Shown piece by piece: positions 22,359 through 33,387 of a DNA stretch of 64,000 bases; within the stretch, counting starts at the first letter, position 1, and each line of letters opens with the position of its first letter. The translations under genes were made by a program, and so were the position numbers. Origin of the DNA: Rhizophlyctis rosea. Lineage: Eukaryota; Chytridiomycota; Chytridiomycetes; Rhizophlyctidales; Rhizophlyctidaceae. The notes below the pieces were generated by a model. That model searched no databases and was not told the DNA's origin. It saw nothing but the letters and a program-made list of their open reading frames with translations. The stretch spans positions 102,584-166,583 of the forward strand of contig JADGJC010000048.1 of NCBI GenBank assembly GCA_027596075.1, in the 5' to 3' direction.

Positions 22359-25053
22359 TACGATACCTGCGTTTGATATGGTCAATGAATGCAGACCTTT
22401 GTATGTAAATAGCAGTAAAACATGACGCTCACCAGGTCAAATGCATGAGTTTGGGAAGTCTGAAGGCGAACAGCAAGGACTGTCACAGATATGCTTGCGG
22501 GATACTAGGTTTCGCGTTGGGTATGTGGGGTTCAATGGCAGGATGGGAAACTCGTAAATTTGATTTTATCGCTCAGATACTGGAAAGCGTGGGAAAACGA
22601 CGCGGGTTGCAGGACAAGTGATCAGTTCCCAACATCACCGTCAGAAAGTCAACGACTCGTCCGTACCAATATCGCAAAGCTTGCCATACGATGTCAACGC
22701 CAGTTAGAGATCGCGTGGGAATGTGCGTTCCGTCTCGTGAAATGCAGTGTAAGAGAAGGGTTTACGCGCGGAGAAGGTAACAGGCCAGACAGAATATCTT
22801 GTGTGCGAATAGGTATGAATCGTTTATTGCCTGTGGTGACGTCGTAGTGTCAATGCTCCGATGACTAAGGGCTAACAGTCCCTTTTTCACACGGTTCCCA
22901 TCATAGCCACCAAGGATGGTGCAAATAACAAACTAGCAAAAATAAACAAACACAAAAAAGAGCAAGACCGTGTCGACCCTTTCCTCACCCGTTATGCGGC
23001 GCCCCTTTCGTCAGTGCTCCGAGCTATGGAACGGTGTATAACCCCAACCTTCGCGTCACTTTGGTGTTGGTATGATTGGTAATAACGAAGACAAGGGTGT
23101 CGTCGCCTCGTTCCTTCAACAGGTTTGGATGGTGTGTAGACGATGAATAAGCTGGGGGGGTTGTAGTTGTTTGTGATGAATACCGGTGATGGGGCTGCTG
23201 ATGGATGTTCGGAATGAAAACGCCGTGTGCGTGGGAAACCCCGTTTTTGATGATAGCACCTTTGAGTTTTGCAATTGTTACTAGTGAGTAGTAGGCATAT
23301 GGAAGGTGGGGTTGCATGAACAATATACAGATAACACGCTGCTGCTGCTGCGGGGGCGTAAACGGCCTGGCGCTCAAGGTTCATATGCAGCACCACCAGG
23401 TGCTTGCGCCATGCAGCGGGGCACAGTTCGTATGACCCCTCAAAAGAGTCAAAAGCAAGCAAATGGCTTGGAGGCAGGGAGGGACGCTCATGGATGGTCA
23501 TAAAAAAGGGTTGATTTTGGATTGCATTGCATGATTATATGCATGACTCGCGTGACATGCATATTCACGCCGAAAGCTCCATTGCATCGTCGCGTGACGG
23601 TAAAACAGTAAACTCAGTAAAGCGTTCATCTTCAACAGACTGTCAACAGACTTCCCAGTTCCCGCCAGCTTGGATAGTCAATCGGGAACGCGATCACCTG
23701 CAAAAGCCACTCATACCGCGCCCATGTGAGATCCCTTCATGTTTCCTTCCATATCGGTAGCACATTGAATTTCTGGATATTGGCGGAGCCACCCGCCGAA
23801 AAGTTGCTGTCACACAATGAGCTTCTTTTGCGCGCGTTTGCGGCTTTTTCTCCCGCCCGCGCCTGCGTGGAAGTTTCAAACCAGGCACCTTATTGTGCGA
23901 AGGCACAGCCGATTTTTGCGCAGCAGCAAGGGTCAACATCCAAGCCCCTTCGAAACCCGGTGATGAAACTTTTCGCCTGCAGGTATTCCCAACATTGGCG
24001 AAGGGTAGCACGAAGTAACATACAACCTCCCATACTTCCCATAGTATAGGATCACATCCGCCCAATCTCCAAACCTCTTCCGCTTCTTCCACCCAAACAA
24101 GATCACCTTATAAACGACTGCTGCATTCAACTTGTGCCACCGCCAAAGGGAGAAGTGGAAGAAGGCTCAATAAGCACTTTCGACGCCCGACAAAGAATTC
24201 CGGCTGCCATCCCCGCAACATATAGATCATGACATCTACAGCGAGTGTAGATAAACGACTTGGCGGGGCTTGCTGAACGCCCCAGTTTTTCCGATCATCA
24301 TCCAAACGATGAGGAAGATCCCGTTCAAAATCAACCGCTCGAAGTTCTTGGCACACTCAAAAAGCTACATTCTACCCTGTACCGTAGTACAATGGAGCAG
24401 ATAGGCAGCATCTCATAACTCCCTCGGCTTTCGCATTGTTGGCAAGAAGGAGGACCTGGCGTGAACATTCTGATTACGACGTCTCCAACTGAGTCTGGGC
24501 ACTTGGGTACGTGTGCTTCGAAATGGGGAGATCGTCAAACACACACATTCCGTGGATCCTTGAGGCAGTGGATAGGAACGTCGCCATCATTATTTTGAAC
24601 GTGGCAACATGGGTATGCGGCATTCAGCCGAAGGCAGGTCACCGTGGGACACAGGTACTGGATTGTGATGATGTCATTGCCAAAGTCATCAAATCGGCAC
24701 CATGAAGACAAAGGATATGATTGATAGAAGAAAGTAACCAAATCAGATTCTAGTGACTGTCTTGCTTCTGAGAGTAAAGCCCGTCCATGGCTTGACATGC
24801 ATCCCGAAAGTGACTGGCAGCAACTCGGACGTAGGTGTGGGTGTGCTGCGAGCCCTCTATTCTATCAAAAAAAGAAAGACTTGAACCGCAAAACAACAAT
24901 GCGAAAACAGCAAACATGGACGCAATTGACTCAAACTGAAGAGAGTGAATAGGACATTATCTCCCAAACACACTACAAGGAAGAAGCCAACTTCGCGGAG
25001 CCTCAGGGACAAACAAACACCTTCAACGAACTTAGAATCTCGTCCACCCCCCA
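22359..25053. other. 2.7-kb gene-poor stretch
   Basis: No coding gene is supported here. The first few hundred bases contain splice-like signals that may belong to 5' exons of the membrane-protein gene. The string tcgcgtgac occurs twice (near 23547 and 23589) beside several atgcat palindromes (23526-23565). Small open frames throughout lack motifs. A non-coding RNA or a very divergent gene cannot be excluded. Confidence 0.4.
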
Positions 25054-26482
25054 TCACCTCCGCATAGTATACCCCCGAAAAGCATCCACAACATCCCGTT
25101 GTTGCTGTTCCCTCCTTCGCTGAAGCCACCGTAAATGCTCATCACGCATTTCTTGTTCACGTTGAGATGCGCTAAGATTGGACTTATCCCCTTTCTCCGC
25201 AATACTATCATCACCAACCATCGGCATAACCTCAAACCCATCCGCCAAAACTGTACTATCTCTGGACTGTGCTAATGCTTCTGATTCCGTCTTCAGGAAA
25301 AGAGGAGTGGTCATGATGAGTTGATATTCTTGTTTGAATGCAGACAACCCAAAAAACAAACATGTAAGATGTCAAACCTGGGGAACGCGGTACGTACCTG
25401 AACTGCCTCCTCAAACTCCCTCCATTTTGCAACATGGGTTGGGCAGGGCTCCAAGGGAAACATTGATCGCTCCAAATAAAATGGTGGTTGCCAGTTGTGT
25501 CTTTGCATGTTAATCAAGGTGTTGACGTGCATCTCTGATGGATCCTTCAGGCTGAAGAACTTTAGCCAAGCGTATACGCCATTCCGAGTCAATACTGGTT
25601 CGCCCTGGGATTGGATGATGACTTACTTACATTTGAACGTCAATGGTGATTTTTGATCATAATAGCTACACTCACGTTGACGTTGATGTACTCCGCATCA
25701 GCAAGCTGATAGTAGCCTTCAATGACGGGGTATAGAACGGGCTGGTCCATTTCGGTATCCATCCAACTTTTTCGGACTTCCCATTGACCGGTGCGCCCGT
25801 GGAATGCGTCCTCTCCGTGGAAGTACGCTTCAGCAAAAGCGTCAAACAGGGGAGTTGGATTTTGTTGGTCATCGAAGAAGGTCTGAGGCGATGCGAATTG
25901 TTCGGGAGTAGGTGGGGGCGATAGAGGGGTGAAGTCTGGGAACGTGGCTGGTCCACTAGAGTCAAGAGACAGACCGGCAAAGTGAGTGGCAAATTCCGGA
26001 TAAGCGAATTGGGTGAATCTTCGTGCAGGTAAAGGCGGGGGAACTGATGGATCCGGGTAAGAGGATTGGGTGGATCTTTGTGCAGGTAAAGGTGGAGGAG
26101 CTGATGAATCCGGAAAAGAGGGTTGGGTGGATCTTCGTGCAGGTAAAGGCGGAGGAACTGAGGCGGGCGCTGCCTGTGAAGTCGGGTTTAAACTTGACGG
26201 GGCCGGTCTCGGGGGTAAAACATACGTTGTGGTTGTGGAGATGGTCGTTTGCGATAATGGAGATTCATTCTTAATGCGTTTTGTTACTGGCTCAGGAGGA
26301 CTACCTAGCACAGTATCCGCTGCGTCGACCTGGGGCTCCTGCTGAACCGTTTGCGGTTGAAGATCTAGACGATCTTGTGAGCCCAGGACTGCATCGTAGT
26401 CCTGACAGGTGCCGCAAAGCGGACAATAGCGGTAGAACTCCTGGCAGGGACCATACTGACAGGACGTGCAGCTCCAAGGCAT
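25054..26482 (-). CDS. Zinc-ribbon protein with SH3-ligand repeats
   Basis: Three exons fit: 26482-25676, 25604 to about 25394, and one ending at 25054. The first intron is GTGAGT...CCCAG; the second donor is ambiguous within GTACGTAC, and cutting after the first GTAC keeps the frame. The N-terminus has two close Cys pairs (CTSC and CPLCGTC, residues 5-26) suggesting a small zinc ribbon. A Pro-rich segment (about residues 85-150) contains three 19-residue repeats built on PPPLPARR, a classical SH3-domain ligand (PxxPxR). The central part from about residue 215 to 345 (FAEAYFHG, YPVIEGYYQL, VYAWLKFF, MQRHNWQPPFYLER) looks folded but is not a family I know. The C-terminus is a Glu/Arg/Gln-rich helix. 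It shares a divergent promoter with the ZZ-finger gene. Confidence 0.65.
26022..26165 (-). repeat. In-frame repeats encoding PPPLPARR motifs
   Basis: Three copies with a period of about 57 bp (19 codons) lie inside exon 1 of the zinc-ribbon gene. Each encodes PPPLPA(R/Q)R followed by a Ser/Thr/Pro spacer. Sequence identity between copies is high, so the array is young. Confidence 0.75.
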
Positions 26483-27011
26483 CGTTGGTGGGTAGGCATG
26501 GACGCGACGCGGTTGAATTATTGTGTTTTGAAAGCAGAGATGAGATGGTGGGAAGGAACTGGACTAGGTAACTGGGTTTGCGATGGGGTGTCCTCCTCAG
26601 CTGCGAGTCTGCGACGATCTGGGGTGGGATGAAGTTGCACAGTTACCGACTTTGTGTTACCGGTGCCCCAGCCTCCGAAACACCGGATCCGAACAACTGG
26701 AAACTATTTGCCATTTGGAGTTCGTGCGGCCAATTGGCAATTGCACAGCCTTCGTGCGGTGCAGCGCCACTGCCATGTGGAACTCACAGATCCTCTTCAA
26801 TGCCGCATTGCCACTTGACATCCACCTCCAGTAAATAAAACTGGCAACCAACCCCTGCCCGTCTTCGTTACCTTCTTCCCACGCACAAGTTTTGTTATAA
26901 TCCTTTTGTACACTATCAATAACGACCTGCACCCGAAGTTCCTCCTACCTGTTTCCACAAATTGAATTTACACTAATTGACTCTTTCACGCCAAGGTCAC
27001 AAAATCCTCAA
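26483..27011. promoter_or_regulatory. Divergent promoter region
   Basis: These 529 bp separate the zinc-ribbon gene (minus) from the ZZ-finger gene (plus). A TATA-like gttataat lies near 26894, about 115 bp before the plus-strand ATG. Nothing else is recognisable. Confidence 0.4.
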
Positions 27012-29864
27012 ATGTATTCCAACAGTCAACATCCCTACGGCCAGGTGCCGCCAACAACCTTATACAAACAGCAAAATCCCTACCCGGCATATCCGGCCCA
27101 TCCTCAGCACCCGCAAGCATCCACACAACAATATGCTCCACCTCCCGGCCCTCCTCCTGCAACCGGTTATTACAACGCACCGCAACCTTACCAATATCCT
27201 CAACCTACAACAACCTACCAGCCATATCCGCCTGCAACGAGTGCATACCAACCTGCGCCCCCTGCACCTGTACAAGCTGCAAATCCCTATGCTCCTCCAC
27301 CTCTCCCTCCGCGTAACAATGCTTCTCATTTGCCATACAGTGCCCCACAACCTTATCCTGCTCCTGCTACACAGCCCACACCTGTATATCCGTCCCAGCC
27401 AGCGTACCAACCTCCACCGCCAAACCCGGCCCCGCAATATGCTCCACCACCCGCGGCGCCACCAACGTCTTTCCAACCTCCCAACCTTCCAGTCCAACCA
27501 CAAACATCCTCATCTACTGATGCTCCCATTGTGACGCCTCAACCACTGGGTCCTACAACCCCGCTAGAAGTGACGGCTGCACCGGTGTCAGCTGGCAACA
27601 CTACATCTCGTCAAGTAGATGAACCAGCTTTAGATGAGTACTTTGCTTCCTCCCTTTCCCGATTCCGTCTGGTGTGCGCTGAGGAAGCACGACTCCATGC
27701 CGAGGGTGACAATGTAGGAGCATTCGAGGCGTTTGCGAAGTTTGTAAAAGAAGAGATGCAGATGCGGAGGGAGAAGTATGGGTTTGAGACGAAGGAGAAT
27801 GTGGCGGTTGTTGAGAGTGGGGCGAGAGCGCAAACGACGCCTGCGGTGGATGTAGTGGCTACGGCGTTGAGTAATGTCGCTGTTAGCGGTTATGACAGCA
27901 AACCACTGGCGGACGTTGCAACGACTGTCGTGTCAAGCACTGCCACCACGGTATCGGCACCTGCACCTCCACCTTATCCATCTGCAAACACCTCGATACC
28001 TGCCATTGTTATAGGTCCAGCTGCCGAGAAAAGTCAATTGGCACAATCTCTCCCTCCCTCGCCCGCAGCTGGAAAACCAGACGCTCCTGCGACATTGGCG
28101 CCAACCACCTCATCCACATCAACAGACCCTGAATCCACAGACACCGACTCAAAGGACTCCAAACCCGACATCCCAGAACCACCCAAAATCCCCTCCTCCC
28201 CTCACCTCACCAACCTCCTCACCAGGACCACCCCCATAATCACCCAAACAACCACCGACACCAACGCCCCCCTCCTCACCCGTGCCCTCGACGCCGCCAC
28301 CAGCGCGCGCGACACAAATTTCGTCTCCGACCTCCGCTGGAAATACCACGGCGAAGAATCAAAACGCCAAGAAACCTACGACAACGACAAGTCCAAGCGC
28401 GAGAGTGAGATGCGCGAGAAACAAAACAAGTGTTATAATTCTAATGATTGGGAGAAGGCTAATCGGATTCAGGAGGTTTTTGATGGACAGGAGAGGGAGA
28501 GGAAGAGATTATGGGAACAGGAAAAGTTGTGGAAGATCCAGGAAGGGTTTTTCAAGCCTGTTTTGGGGATGTTGGATGAGAGGTTGGTGGGGGTTTGGAC
28601 TGCTTATGAGGTTTTATTGCGGGGGTTTGAAGAGGGGATGGAGGCCGAAGTTGGGGAATGGGACTTCCAAGAACGCGTCCGGGCGCTGGAGAGTGCGTAT
28701 GGTGCTGCTGAGGCGGTGGTTGAGGAGGTTGCGGGTTTTGAGGATGAGGAGGATCGGGCCAAGACGAATTTAGAGACTAGTCGGTTGTATGATTTGAATG
28801 ATTGGGGGCGGGCGCAGGAGGTTGAGAATGAGAGGGAGAAGAGGGTTAAGGAGAGGAAGGTGGTTAGGGAGAGGGAGAGGCATGAGAGGGTTGGGCGGTT
28901 GAGGGTGGCGGTGGAGAGGGTTTGTGGGGATGTTGGGGGTGTTTGTGGGAGGTTGAGGGAGGAGGTTGTGAGGGGTTTGGAGGGGGTTTTGCCTGGGATT
29001 GAGAAGGAGAGGGAGGAGGAGAAACGGGTGCTGGAGGAGGAGAAGAAGAAGGCGGAAGAGGAGGAGGCGAAGAGGAAGAAGGAGGAGGAGGAGAAGAAGG
29101 CTAGGGGTGAGAGTGAGAAGGGGAAGGATGCACCTGCTGCCGGTGGTGATGCCTCAGCACCGGAAGGAGACTACATTTGCGACTCCTGCAAACGGACTCT
29201 TACTGGCACCCGCTACCACTGCCTATCCTGCCCAGACTTTGACCTCTGCGCCGACAAATGCTACCCCACCGTCACATCCATCCACGACACAACACACAGC
29301 TTCGAAAAACGCGAAAAGAGCATTGTCCCACCCAAAACATTCACCTACACCGTTCCATCCGAAGACCTCGTCAAACAGCTAGACGAACTCCAATCCGCTT
29401 TGAAAACCCTCACAGATTTGATGATCTTAGCTGAAGAAACCGCCCACAAATTCCGCAACAAACACCTCCGCTCCGCACACAACCTCCAACGCGATGCCCT
29501 CTACGATGCCGAAAACTGGTCAGAAGCCTCTAAGCTCGACGACGCTTTCAACACCTCCGAACGCACCACATATGACACTCTCTCCTCCACAACCTCTACA
29601 CTGCGCTCGGCAATCAGCGACATCACAACCCGTCTTAGTGCCGTTCGGGACGCGCACTATGAGCGTGAACAGCGGAAGAAGTGGTTAGCGAGTGGTGGAG
29701 CGAGCGGGAGCGGGGATTTCGCAAGCGCGTATGGGAAGTTGATGCAGCAGCAGATGCAGACGCAGATGATTAGTAATATGATGTGGAGTATGCATGCTAG
29801 TAGGATGAGTGTTATTAATAATATTGGGAGTAGTAATAGTCAGTGGGTTGTTAAGTATTATTAG
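27012..29864 (+). CDS. Proline-rich ZZ-type zinc-finger protein
   Basis: This is a single-exon gene for 950 residues. Residues 1 to about 190 are Pro/Tyr/Gln-rich (YPAYPAHP-type repeats), a low-complexity segment that may condense or bind WW/SH3 domains. Residues of about 400-700 form long charged helices with repeated KRxxE and NDWxxAxRI phrases; an EEEKK tract (about 670-705) suggests a coiled coil. At about 718-770 there is a ZZ zinc finger: YICDSCKRTLTGTRYHC followed by CPDFDLCADKC and a late HDTTHSF, which supplies the Cys and His ligands. A further helical region and a Met/Gln-rich tail end the protein. ZZ fingers usually bind peptides such as N-terminal histone or autophagy cargo tails. 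The overall protein is not a family I recognise. Codon usage switches sharply between C-ending and G/T-ending blocks (see findings). Confidence 0.8.
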   Translation: MYSNSQHPYGQVPPTTLYKQQNPYPAYPAHPQHPQASTQQYAPPPGPPPATGYYNAPQPYQYPQPTTTYQPYPPATSAYQPAPPAPVQAANPYAPPPLPPRNNASHLPYSAPQPYPAPATQPTPVYPSQPAYQPPPPNPAPQYAPPPAAPPTSFQPPNLPVQPQTSSSTDAPIVTPQPLGPTTPLEVTAAPVSAGNTTSRQVDEPALDEYFASSLSRFRLVCAEEARLHAEGDNVGAFEAFAKFVKEEMQMRREKYGFETKENVAVVESGARAQTTPAVDVVATALSNVAVSGYDSKPLADVATTVVSSTATTVSAPAPPPYPSANTSIPAIVIGPAAEKSQLAQSLPPSPAAGKPDAPATLAPTTSSTSTDPESTDTDSKDSKPDIPEPPKIPSSPHLTNLLTRTTPIITQTTTDTNAPLLTRALDAATSARDTNFVSDLRWKYHGEESKRQETYDNDKSKRESEMREKQNKCYNSNDWEKANRIQEVFDGQERERKRLWEQEKLWKIQEGFFKPVLGMLDERLVGVWTAYEVLLRGFEEGMEAEVGEWDFQERVRALESAYGAAEAVVEEVAGFEDEEDRAKTNLETSRLYDLNDWGRAQEVENEREKRVKERKVVRERERHERVGRLRVAVERVCGDVGGVCGRLREEVVRGLEGVLPGIEKEREEEKRVLEEEKKKAEEEEAKRKKEEEEKKARGESEKGKDAPAAGGDASAPEGDYICDSCKRTLTGTRYHCLSCPDFDLCADKCYPTVTSIHDTTHSFEKREKSIVPPKTFTYTVPSEDLVKQLDELQSALKTLTDLMILAEETAHKFRNKHLRSAHNLQRDALYDAENWSEASKLDDAFNTSERTTYDTLSSTTSTLRSAISDITTRLSAVRDAHYEREQRKKWLASGGASGSGDFASAYGKLMQQQMQTQMISNMMWSMHASRMSVINNIGSSNSQWVVKYY

Positions 29865-30405
29865 GGTAGGGATGATGGGTGGGTTGGTGGTTTGTATAAT
29901 GAGTTCTAGTTTGGCCTGATAATATGATGTTGATCATGAAAGAACTTTGATGACTTCTGTTTTGCTGATTGTCAGTTCTTTATGAGTCCGTTTGCTTTAT
30001 TCAGCTGTGCCGCGAGAGCTTGTGGAGCATGGAAAGGGTGGGAATTGATTGATTGATTAGGGGATTCATATCTTTTGGTGCCTCGCTGAGCAGAAGACCA
30101 TTATTTTCTTCAACATTGATCATGAACCAGTATTTATGTTGTGCATTCAGTCCGCATCTGTCGTCATTTCTGACGGGTATGTTCTTTATGTGGTCGAATA
30201 GCAGACATTTGTTTGGGTGAGGGAAAGGCCCTCGCGTTGTGGCACTGCACATGGCGCAAGCAATCGCAAGCCACTTGCAACTCTGGACTCATCAGCAAGA
30301 TTCCGCCTCTCACAGTTTGCCCTCCCTCACACTTCCCGGATCTACCACCCGTTGGTATCTACAGGCTATTTCACATACCGCAGGGTCAGATATCACAAGG
30401 CCGAC
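29865..30405. other. Intergenic spacer
   Basis: This spacer is an AT-rich 3' flank of the ZZ gene followed by the presumed promoter of the CBP3 gene. No gene is seen; small minus-strand frames here carry no motif. Confidence 0.5.
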
Positions 30406-31500
30406 ATGTCTGCAGCAGTACGACTTACACCACGGGCGTTGCGCGTCTCAGCTCGCTGCAGCAACCGCACGGCAATGCGTCACACCAGGGCAACACCCAC
30501 CTCACTCTTATCCACCCCCTTTCGCCGCACTTTCTTCTCCGCCTCAACCCAGTCAGAAGAGGTTTGTAGCTGCTGAGGGGGCTTTTGTTTCGTGTGCAGT
30601 CAAGTCGGACTTCCGTTCTGTTGCTAATTCGACACTTGCAATTTTTTTCTGTCGGTCTTTTAGCAATTAACCACAACATCACCCTTCACCAACCCCAACA
30701 ACAGATTCCTCAACCCTGTCGGATTCGTCAAATGGCGGATGCACCAAATTGATATGGCTCGGTTCACATATGAGACGTGCGCGAATCAGTATGATAAAAT
30801 TCAAGATGTCATGAAAGGTGGTGATTTTTTTCCCGACATTGTTTGTTTACAAACAAAACACTGTTTGCATTTGAACTCACCTTCCTTTTCGATATCCTCC
30901 TGCAGCATGTAACCTTCCAGACAACTTCCAAACGTGGTATGCGATGACCGTGCTGCACCTGTGGATCTTGTTTGCGCGATTGAGGGCGGAGGGACCAGAT
31001 GGCAGGGATATGAAGCAGGAGGTGTTTACGCATATTTGGCTGGATGTGGAGATCAAGCTGCATAAGGCTGGGGTGAGTTTTGTATAGCGTCGACCAATCT
31101 CCCGGGATTCAGTTTCTGACTGTACTATTGTAACTGTACAGGTCAAATCCCGTCTCAACAAAATTCTCACTGATTTGATGAGCGCATACTACGGGCAAGT
31201 GCTCGCATACGACGAGGGGCTGTATCATGAAGGGGATGCGATTTTGGCGGCCGCTTTGTGGAGGTTCGTTCAGCCAAAAGTTGAGCATTTCTGGTTTCAA
31301 GCTTACGCTTTCAAAACAGGAACGTCTTCGGCGCCAATAAACCAGCCAACGCAACTGACCTTGAACTCCTTCTAACATACGTAAGAAGACAATTGCAACA
31401 GGCAGAACAAATTGATCGGGATGAGATTCTTGGTGGGAAGTTTGCGTTTGCGGATGTGGAGCTACGACAGACGGCGGATGGGAGTTCTACCATTGTGTAA
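30406..31500 (+). CDS. CBP3: Ubiquinol-cytochrome c chaperone CBP3 (UQCC1 family)
   Basis: The gene begins MSAAVRLTPRALRVSARC, an Arg/Ser/Thr-rich presequence typical of mitochondrial import. Introns are GTTTGT...TTTTAG, GTGGTG...CTGCAG, GTGAGT...TACAG and GTTCGT...AACAG, and all join in phase. The core matches the CBP3/UQCC1 domain: NLPDNFQTWYAMTVLHLWIL, ARLRAEG, VFTHIWLDVEIKL, then LMSAYYGQVLAYDEGLYHEG and AAALWRNVFG. The family binds newly made cytochrome b at the mitochondrial ribosome exit and delivers it to complex III assembly. The length (about 250 residues) suits the family. The gene lies 284 bp upstream of a Nudix gene on the same strand, without sign of shared transcription. Confidence 0.9.
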
Positions 31501-31784
31501 AGGTGGGAAGACGGATGATGGATTTTTTTTTTGTATATAGATTGGCTGGTTGCATACGTCTGTATTTAATCGGTGTTGGGGTCGGCTAGCGATATATAAT
31601 ATTGAATAATATAGATATGATGTGAAGCATATGAGGAAGCAACCCTCCATTCTCCACAGAGATTTGGGGAGATAAATTTGGATGATGACTGTGCCACCGT
31701 ATGATTCCCCTGCCCTGGCCTCACCATCCACCACGGCACACCTTCCTCGTTCAACCACCATCTGCACGATCTACATCACCAACA

Positions 31785-32936
31785 ATGCCCCTCCTAGCAC
31801 CATCCGACATCCCATCCATAACGTCCCAAACCCCAAAAGTAACTCTCGAACCCCTCTCCACAACCTCCTCACAATGGCTCACACTTCGGAAAGCGACGTT
31901 CCTGGACCCGAGTAACACGCCACGAGCGTGGGAAGTCGTTGAGCGCGTCAAACAGGGAGGGGATGAGTCGTCGGTAAAGGCTACGGTTGATGGTATGGGA
32001 CGTTTCCTTTCCGTTCGCAGTTTACGTCGTGACGAGGAGAAATGTCGGTCACATGTCGGGTACTGACTCGTCCCAATAGCGGTAGATATTCTGGCAACGC
32101 TTCACAGTAGTTCTGCACCTACGGGTATTCTCCTGGTGCTGCAGTTTCGCCCGCCGGTTCAATCGTGGACTCTTGAGTTCCCCTCTGGTAACTACGTGGT
32201 GAGGAGCAGTCGTATATCTTGGGAGCACCTCTATGCCTTCGGAGAGGTGGGGCGGCCAACAAATGGCCCCCAACCAAAAACATATGGGTGACGGCAAACC
32301 CCACTACCAAAAGTACCATACCCAGAAAAGCGCGCTCAAAAAACTCAGACGGCCTTGAATACGGAGTCATCCTTTAACACATCTCTGCCTCCCATGCAAT
32401 CCTTCTCCCACATTAGGCCTGATCGACCCATCCGAAACCCTCGAAACAGCTCTCGCCCGCGAACTCCTCGAAGAAACCGGCTTCCGCCCTTCCAAAGTCC
32501 TCTCCACTGGCCCGCCCATAGCATATGAACCAGGCATGACCGCCTCCTGCTCGCAAATGGTGCACGTAGAGGTACGAGAATGAGCGCGGAAGGGATGACA
32601 TTTCAGTCGGAAGCTACCCTTCCCATCATCCCTCATCGCTCATGCCCGAACCAATGGCCAGATAAACGTCGATGACCCTCAAAACGCGAACGCGACACCC
32701 CATCAAGAACCAGATGAATGGTCCCTCCATCCTGTCGCCATTCCTCTTGCGGAGCTGTTTGACGTTTTGACAGGTACTGCCATTCAATCCATCGCTCTCA
32801 ACATGTTCCACCAGTCAATCTCCAAACAGACCTATCAAAAATCACCCCATCCCTCACAATCGACTCCCGCCTCTACTCCTTCGCCCTTGGCACATCGCTT
32901 TCCATTTCCCAATCTCTTCTCCATCAAGCAAGATAA
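31785..32936 (+). CDS. Nudix hydrolase, ADP-ribose pyrophosphatase type
   Basis: Exons start at MPLLAPSDIPSI (31785) and join across introns with GTATGG...AATAG, GTAACT...CATTAG, GTACGA...GCCAG and GTACTG...AACAG ends. The Nudix box is complete: G-LIDPS-E-TLETALA-RE-LL-EE-T-GF, so all metal-binding Glu residues and the Arg are present. Upstream, VLQFRPPVQSWTLEFPSG is the typical strand-helix lead-in of ADP-sugar pyrophosphatases such as yeast YSA1 and human NUDT5. Downstream, HPVAIPLAELFDVL is the usual dimer-side helix. The enzyme would cleave ADP-ribose to AMP and ribose 5-phosphate. No targeting signal is seen. The sequence ends IDSRLYSFALG...LHQAR. The intron containing a GTAACT donor is the longest, at over 200 bp. 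Confidence 0.88.
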
Positions 32937-33171
32937 GGTAAGGTGAAAAACGACTTGGACATCAATGCAAAGAAAGAAATTACACAAAAAGAAACAATCA
33001 TTTTTCTTCTAAAGGGAACACAAGACACATGTAACTATTTACAAACTATGGACTAAAACTGTAGGCTAAAATCAAACGGGGGAAAGTACTGTAGCGGGTG
33101 TTGATATATGAGGCTAATCTTCATGTAAATTCTGCATCAACATGCGTGGATGGATGGAGGAAAAAACTAAT

Positions 33172-33354
33172 CTACAACTTTGGGAAGTTTGCTGGGAACG
33201 CTTGAAGGCGAGGGGATGGCGATGTAGGAGAATAAGTCCGCGGTGACGGGCGGATGACGACGATTCGTGGGGCGGCTATGTAATTGAAAACCCAAAAAGC
33301 AAAGGCAAGAAGGAGGAACCAAGGCGACCGTTGAATCAATCCTCTTGACTCCAT
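33172..33354 (-). CDS. Possible small membrane protein, 60 aa
   Basis: A short minus-strand frame of 60 codons begins MESRGLIQRS and contains one hydrophobic helix (WFLLLAFAFWVFNYIAA) followed by a basic, Pro/Ser-rich tail. It lies 33 bp downstream of the ataxin-10 stop on the same strand and has no splice sites. It could be a real micro-protein or merely open 3'-UTR of ataxin-10. No family is recognised. Confidence 0.25.
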   Translation of the reverse strand: MESRGLIQRSPWFLLLAFAFWVFNYIAAPRIVVIRPSPRTYSPTSPSPRLQAFPANFPKL

Positions 33355-33387
33355 CCCAACAACCCTCTTAGCTCCATCCCCGCCCCG

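Noticed and set aside
22992..24356. Several minus-strand open frames of 80-170 codons
   Set aside because: No domain, no consistent splicing and biased composition; not supported as genes.
26022..26165. CRISPR-like or satellite array
   Set aside because: The repeats are in-frame codons for a Pro-rich segment with a 19-residue period, so they are a coding repeat.
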